Assembly: GCF_946479965.1 (NCBI RefSeq)
Contig: NZ_CAMLHX010000003.1
Coordinates: 1-64,000, forward strand
Length of the DNA: 64,000 nucleotides
DNA from: an uncultured Mucilaginibacter sp.
Lineage (GTDB): Bacteria > Bacteroidota > Bacteroidia > Sphingobacteriales > Sphingobacteriaceae
Direction of reading: 5' to 3'
Numbering within the stretch: the stretch's first letter is position 1; every line of letters begins with the position of its first letter. The notes below the pieces were generated by a model. It had not been told where the DNA came from. It worked only from the letters and a program-made list of their open reading frames with translations, and made no database searches. The position numbers were made by a program, and so were the translations under genes. Positions 61,469-64,000 of this stretch are shown here, in pieces.

Positions 61469-61951
61469 ATGAAAATTTTTATTTTGGTAGCGGCTACGTT
61501 ACTATTTTTTAGCTGTCACACAGTAAAAAAAGCAAAAAAAAACGTCTCCGAAAATGATATTTATGTAAGCGACAAGCGAATGGAAAGAAAGCAATTTTTT
61601 TATGTATATAAAATGAATGTTTTTGTCCAGAGCATACAATATTCATTCAATGATTCTCCTGAAATTAGAAAACTATTGGCCGAAGATAAAAGTGCCGTAA
61701 ATGCAATAGACTTTTTGGATCTGGAAGATATAAACAGTGTTGCCAGAAAAGTTGCTGCAATGGTAAAGCAAGATTCAGTCTTATATGTTGCTGAAGCGCC
61801 GGGAGACTTAAAAGGTAAAAGAGCTTTTAAGATTTGCCTGGAATACTATAATAGTAAAGAGTTGGATTCTATTGCCAGAAAATTGTATAAAACTAAATAC
61901 GGAAGACCATATGTTCTTCGTCCAATTTCAGATACTGTTAATTCACATTAG
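61469..61951 (+). CDS. Small lipoprotein, candidate immunity protein 1
   Basis: 160 residues with lipobox LFFSC, Cys16. The mature region is Lys- and Asp-rich and mainly helical (DIYVSDKRMERKQFFYVYKM, LDLEDINSVARKVAAMVKQD). No family is recognised. It starts 12 bases after the amidase-like gene and shares its AT-rich composition. Periplasmic lipoproteins encoded directly after amidase effectors usually neutralise them (known for the Tae/Tai pairs). That is why I propose an immunity role; it does not visibly match Tai4. Confidence 0.65.
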   Translation: MKIFILVAATLLFFSCHTVKKAKKNVSENDIYVSDKRMERKQFFYVYKMNVFVQSIQYSFNDSPEIRKLLAEDKSAVNAIDFLDLEDINSVARKVAAMVKQDSVLYVAEAPGDLKGKRAFKICLEYYNSKELDSIARKLYKTKYGRPYVLRPISDTVNSH

Positions 61952-62033
61952 TAAAATTTACTGTAAGTTAACTTGTACCAATCATAGTATTTTTCTGAGG
62001 CATCAACAATAAATGATCTTCTAGTATCAAATT

Positions 62034-62456
62034 GTGAAAAAAATATTATTTGCATTAATGGTGCTCTTTTTATGCAATTGCAAGTATTCCGCAACCAACA
62101 ACACGGTAATCATACAAAGCTGTTTGGACTCATTGCATCGTGATAGTGATTTTGATTTTTTAAATCAGGCCACAATTGTTTTAATAAAGAATGTTAATTC
62201 GTCTGGGCTTGCTGATTTGCACTGGGGAAAAAATAAGATATCTGTTAAAGATACAAGTGCTGCTGAAATTAAAGTGTATGTGCCGGGTGATACTTTATAT
62301 AAGAAAAGGTATATGAGAATAAATAAATTCCAGGCAAATAATGATACTGCTCATGTCGATTTAACGCTGCTTAACACAAATGAGGACTTAGCATTTGATC
62401 TTGTTAGAAATGACACGAAATGGCGTGTCGCGCATATCAGTTCAAAAATAAAGTAG
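62034..62456 (+). CDS. Small lipoprotein, candidate immunity protein 2 (NTF2-like)
   Basis: 140 residues from a GTG start, with a lipoprotein signal FLCNC, Cys16. The C-terminal half has a beta pattern (AHVDLTLLNTNEDLAFDL, then NDTKWRVAHISSKI) similar to small NTF2-like proteins, where the final strand often reads W.V..I.S. Function is unknown. It lies 82 bases after the first lipoprotein, on the same strand, with the same AT-rich base use. It may be a second or duplicated immunity protein, or an unrelated cargo gene. Confidence 0.6.
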   Translation: MKKILFALMVLFLCNCKYSATNNTVIIQSCLDSLHRDSDFDFLNQATIVLIKNVNSSGLADLHWGKNKISVKDTSAAEIKVYVPGDTLYKKRYMRINKFQANNDTAHVDLTLLNTNEDLAFDLVRNDTKWRVAHISSKIK

Positions 62457-62770
62457 CAATTAATCTTGCTAAATGAAAGCTGTTTACTGCAAGGTAAACG
62501 GCTTTTTGTATTTAATATTAAACCAACGGTGTTCCGCGTGTATTTAATTCCGCGTCAATCGCAATGACAAAAAACCACCGCCAACTAAACTCCCCCAAAA
62601 GCAGAGTTTTCTCTTCGATTGTTCAGGCTCGTTTATATAGGAATTTATATTACTTTAGTTGTGTCGGTACTGATGTTGCAGAAGTTGGTGCTATATATGC
62701 AACAAGCTGCGATAGCAGAAGGCAAGGAGTGCCCTGAAGAGTTTAAACATTTATAACCCTGTTGCCTATT
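62457..62770. other. Intergenic region after the amidase module
   Basis: 314 bases without a gene. It holds the terminator at 62476. A later stretch (about 62690-62715) contains ATATATGCAACA and GCTGC words like the TGTTGCA-rich element, possibly a decayed copy. Nothing else is recognised. Confidence 0.5.
62476..62507 (+). terminator. Terminator after the amidase module
   Basis: AAAGCTGTTTAC pairs with GTAAACGGCTTT (one G-U pair) and a T run follows, 20 bases after the stop of the last lipoprotein. Confidence 0.85.
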
Positions 62771-63529
62771 ATGATAGTACCGGTAGTAAAGCGGATTTTA
62801 CAAAAAATGGGGTTTGAGCTGCGCAGGCGCAAAGTTGTTACGGGCCCTTATCCTAACATTGGCGAGCTTAATATGACGGGTGCCATGCAGCGGTCGCATG
62901 TGCGCGGGCTTACGGCTGTTAAAACGGTATTAGATATCGGTGCAGCCGAGGGCTTATGGTCGTTATCAGCAAAACAGCTTTGGCCCGATGCTGATTATGT
63001 GTTATTTGAGCCATTAGCCGAGCGGATTGAATTATTAACCAACCTATCTGCGTCGACACCCGGCTTCCATTTTGTGCCGAAAGGGGCAGGCAAAGAAAGC
63101 GGCTCGTTTAGTATGGAGGTAACGGATTGCCTTGATGCCAGCATGATAACCGACACACCGATAGATGCTACCAGGTCGCGTTTAATTGAGGTTACAAGTA
63201 TTGACGAAGAGGTGGCCAATTTGGGCCTGGACGGCCCGTTCATTGTAAAACTGGATACTCATGGTTTTGAACTCCCGATATTAGAAGGCTGCGCCGGGAT
63301 CTTCGACAGGGTTTCGTTGTTTATTATTGAGTGTTACGGCTATAAAATTACTAAGGATACGCTTTTATTTTGGGAGATATGCCAATATATGGAAAGCAAG
63401 GGCTTCAGACTGGTTGATGTGGTAGATATTGTTCACCGGCCCTTAGATCAAACTTTTTGGCAATGCGATGCATTCTTCTGTCCGGTTAACTCCCCGGGCA
63501 TGGACATTGTTACCTACAACGCTAAATAA
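62771..63529 (+). CDS. FkbM family methyltransferase
   Basis: 252 residues from the ATG of MIVPVVKRILQKMG (a TTG nine bases upstream is possible). The SAM-binding motif I is VLDIGAAEGLWSLSAKQL, with an acidic LFEPLAERIELL later. The family-specific segment IVKLDTHGFELPILEGC matches the FkbM hallmark (K-x-D-x-x-G-x-E). FkbM proteins O-methylate sugars or polyketides. No glycosyltransferase or polyketide gene lies in view, so the substrate is unknown. Confidence 0.92.
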   Translation: MIVPVVKRILQKMGFELRRRKVVTGPYPNIGELNMTGAMQRSHVRGLTAVKTVLDIGAAEGLWSLSAKQLWPDADYVLFEPLAERIELLTNLSASTPGFHFVPKGAGKESGSFSMEVTDCLDASMITDTPIDATRSRLIEVTSIDEEVANLGLDGPFIVKLDTHGFELPILEGCAGIFDRVSLFIIECYGYKITKDTLLFWEICQYMESKGFRLVDVVDIVHRPLDQTFWQCDAFFCPVNSPGMDIVTYNAK

Positions 63530-63566
63530 GATAAACCGCCTACAATTTTATCGGCTCCAAACTCAC

Positions 63567-63614
63567 TGATCCGGGGTGATCCAAAGTGATCCAAAATGAT
63601 CCAAAATGATCCAA
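63567..63614. repeat. TGATCCAAAA tandem repeats
   Basis: Five TGATCC words in under 50 bases, most followed by AAAG or AAAA. An inverted copy (TTTTTTGGATCACCCC) lies at about 63789-63804 and a further GTGATCCG at 63759. The last and the first form a long-range inverted pair. Confidence 0.75.
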
Positions 63615-63814
63615 AAAAGGGTCAATTTTTATGTTGTTCAATTATTTGATAATCAATGTTTTACAATTAATCTACAGCTAAATTTACTGAATAAAAGTAG
63701 TTTCAATTTTATAAAACTAAAATGCGTATATATTTAAATATCAACTAGTTATAAAATAGTGATCCGCCATTTTTTACTGAGACGCATATTTTTTGGATCA
63801 CCCCAATACCAACA

Positions 63815-63843
63815 AAAAAGGCCCCGAACTTAGGGGCCTTTTC
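63815..63843. terminator. Terminator between the methyltransferase and the minus-strand gene
   Basis: A strong stem AAAGGCCCC/GGGGCCTTT with an A run on one side and T run on the other, so it can act in both directions. Confidence 0.85.
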
Positions 63844-63867
63844 CAATTTCTGTGAGTGTATTTATCT

Positions 63868-63999
63868 TTAGCTTTTGGCCTCTACCTTATGATTGGCCGT
63901 GCCGTTACGGTGTACGGGTTTCAGGCTGTTGTCAATATCCATGTATTGCTTAAAGTTGCGCACATCGGTATCAACCATGTTCTTAAATACCGGGTTTAA
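63868..63999 (-). CDS. 3' end of an unidentified gene (partial)
   Basis: The stop is at 63868-63870 and the frame is open to the window edge. It gives 43 residues: a polar, basic end with FKNMVDTDVRNFKQYMDI and LKPVHRNGTANHKVEAKS. The start and most of the protein lie outside the window. No family can be named from the tail alone. The terminator at 63815 is on its 3' side. Confidence 0.55.
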   Translation of the reverse strand, partial: LNPVFKNMVDTDVRNFKQYMDIDNSLKPVHRNGTANHKVEAKS

Positions 64000-64000
64000 T

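Larger units (their letters stand above)
63530..63867. other. Repeat-rich intergenic region
   Basis: 338 bases with no gene. It contains the TGATCC repeats, AT-rich sequence and a terminator at 63815. Confidence 0.6.

Overview
The window looks like the chromosome of a member of the Bacteroidota, most likely family Sphingobacteriaceae and close to Mucilaginibacter (inference). The evidence is a SusC/SusD pair with a one-piece hybrid two-component sensor, TonB-linked outer-membrane proteins, many lipoproteins, TAnnTTTG-type -7 promoter boxes, almost no Shine-Dalgarno sites, several TTG starts, and moderate GC. No integrated phage, IS element or CRISPR array was seen.

Layout. 1-4834: a frameshifted PQQ-type sugar dehydrogenase, an OmpA-like lipoprotein, an SGNH esterase, and an odd tandem pair of micro-ORFs with a repeated 3' hairpin unit. 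5062-14051: an outer-membrane beta-barrel protein, malic enzyme (maeB), and a very large membrane-spanning patatin-like lipase on the minus strand. 14384-28750: a polysaccharide utilisation locus made of HTCS regulator, SusC, SusD, GH5 with a ricin-type lectin domain, GH30 and GH35. The enzymes suggest a galactose-containing plant glycan. A tRNA-Ser(UGA) follows.

29058-34032: cell-envelope genes. A minus-strand operon (PASTA protein, rhodanese, MltG, thioesterase, YihY) diverges from ddl and an ABM-domain protein. 34036-37900: a phage-type lysozyme, an SRPBCC protein, a drug-type MFS pump and an AT-rich orphan membrane protein. 38021-45481: housekeeping genes rpsO, pnp, rpe, serC, serA and a UMF1-type MFS transporter. 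45610-48356: an orphan GH43, two small membrane proteins and a PAS-LuxR regulator.

48468-53049: an unusual exported cassette of a Tat-signal flavin amine oxidase, a Tat-signal PLP aminotransferase, a secreted protein with a C-terminal Hint (hedgehog/intein-type) domain, and a LutA-like CCG-domain protein. 53122-57544: a KTSC-like protein, a macro-domain protein and thrS-infC-rpmI-rplT, with infC on an obligatory non-ATG start. 57711-59419: a lipoprotein and an acyltransferase.

59672-62456: an AT-rich module that is the best candidate for an undescribed system. It encodes a lipoprotein whose C-terminal domain looks like a Tae4-family peptidoglycan amidase, followed by two small lipoproteins that could be immunity proteins. 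62771-64000: an FkbM-type methyltransferase, a repeat-rich spacer and the 3' end of a minus-strand gene.

Intergenic DNA is rich in repeats: a TGTTGCA-rich element present twice, each time between convergent genes; several spacers built from iterated short words; perfect palindromes upstream of the lipase, susC and the amidase gene; and a REP-like alternating hairpin in front of thrS.
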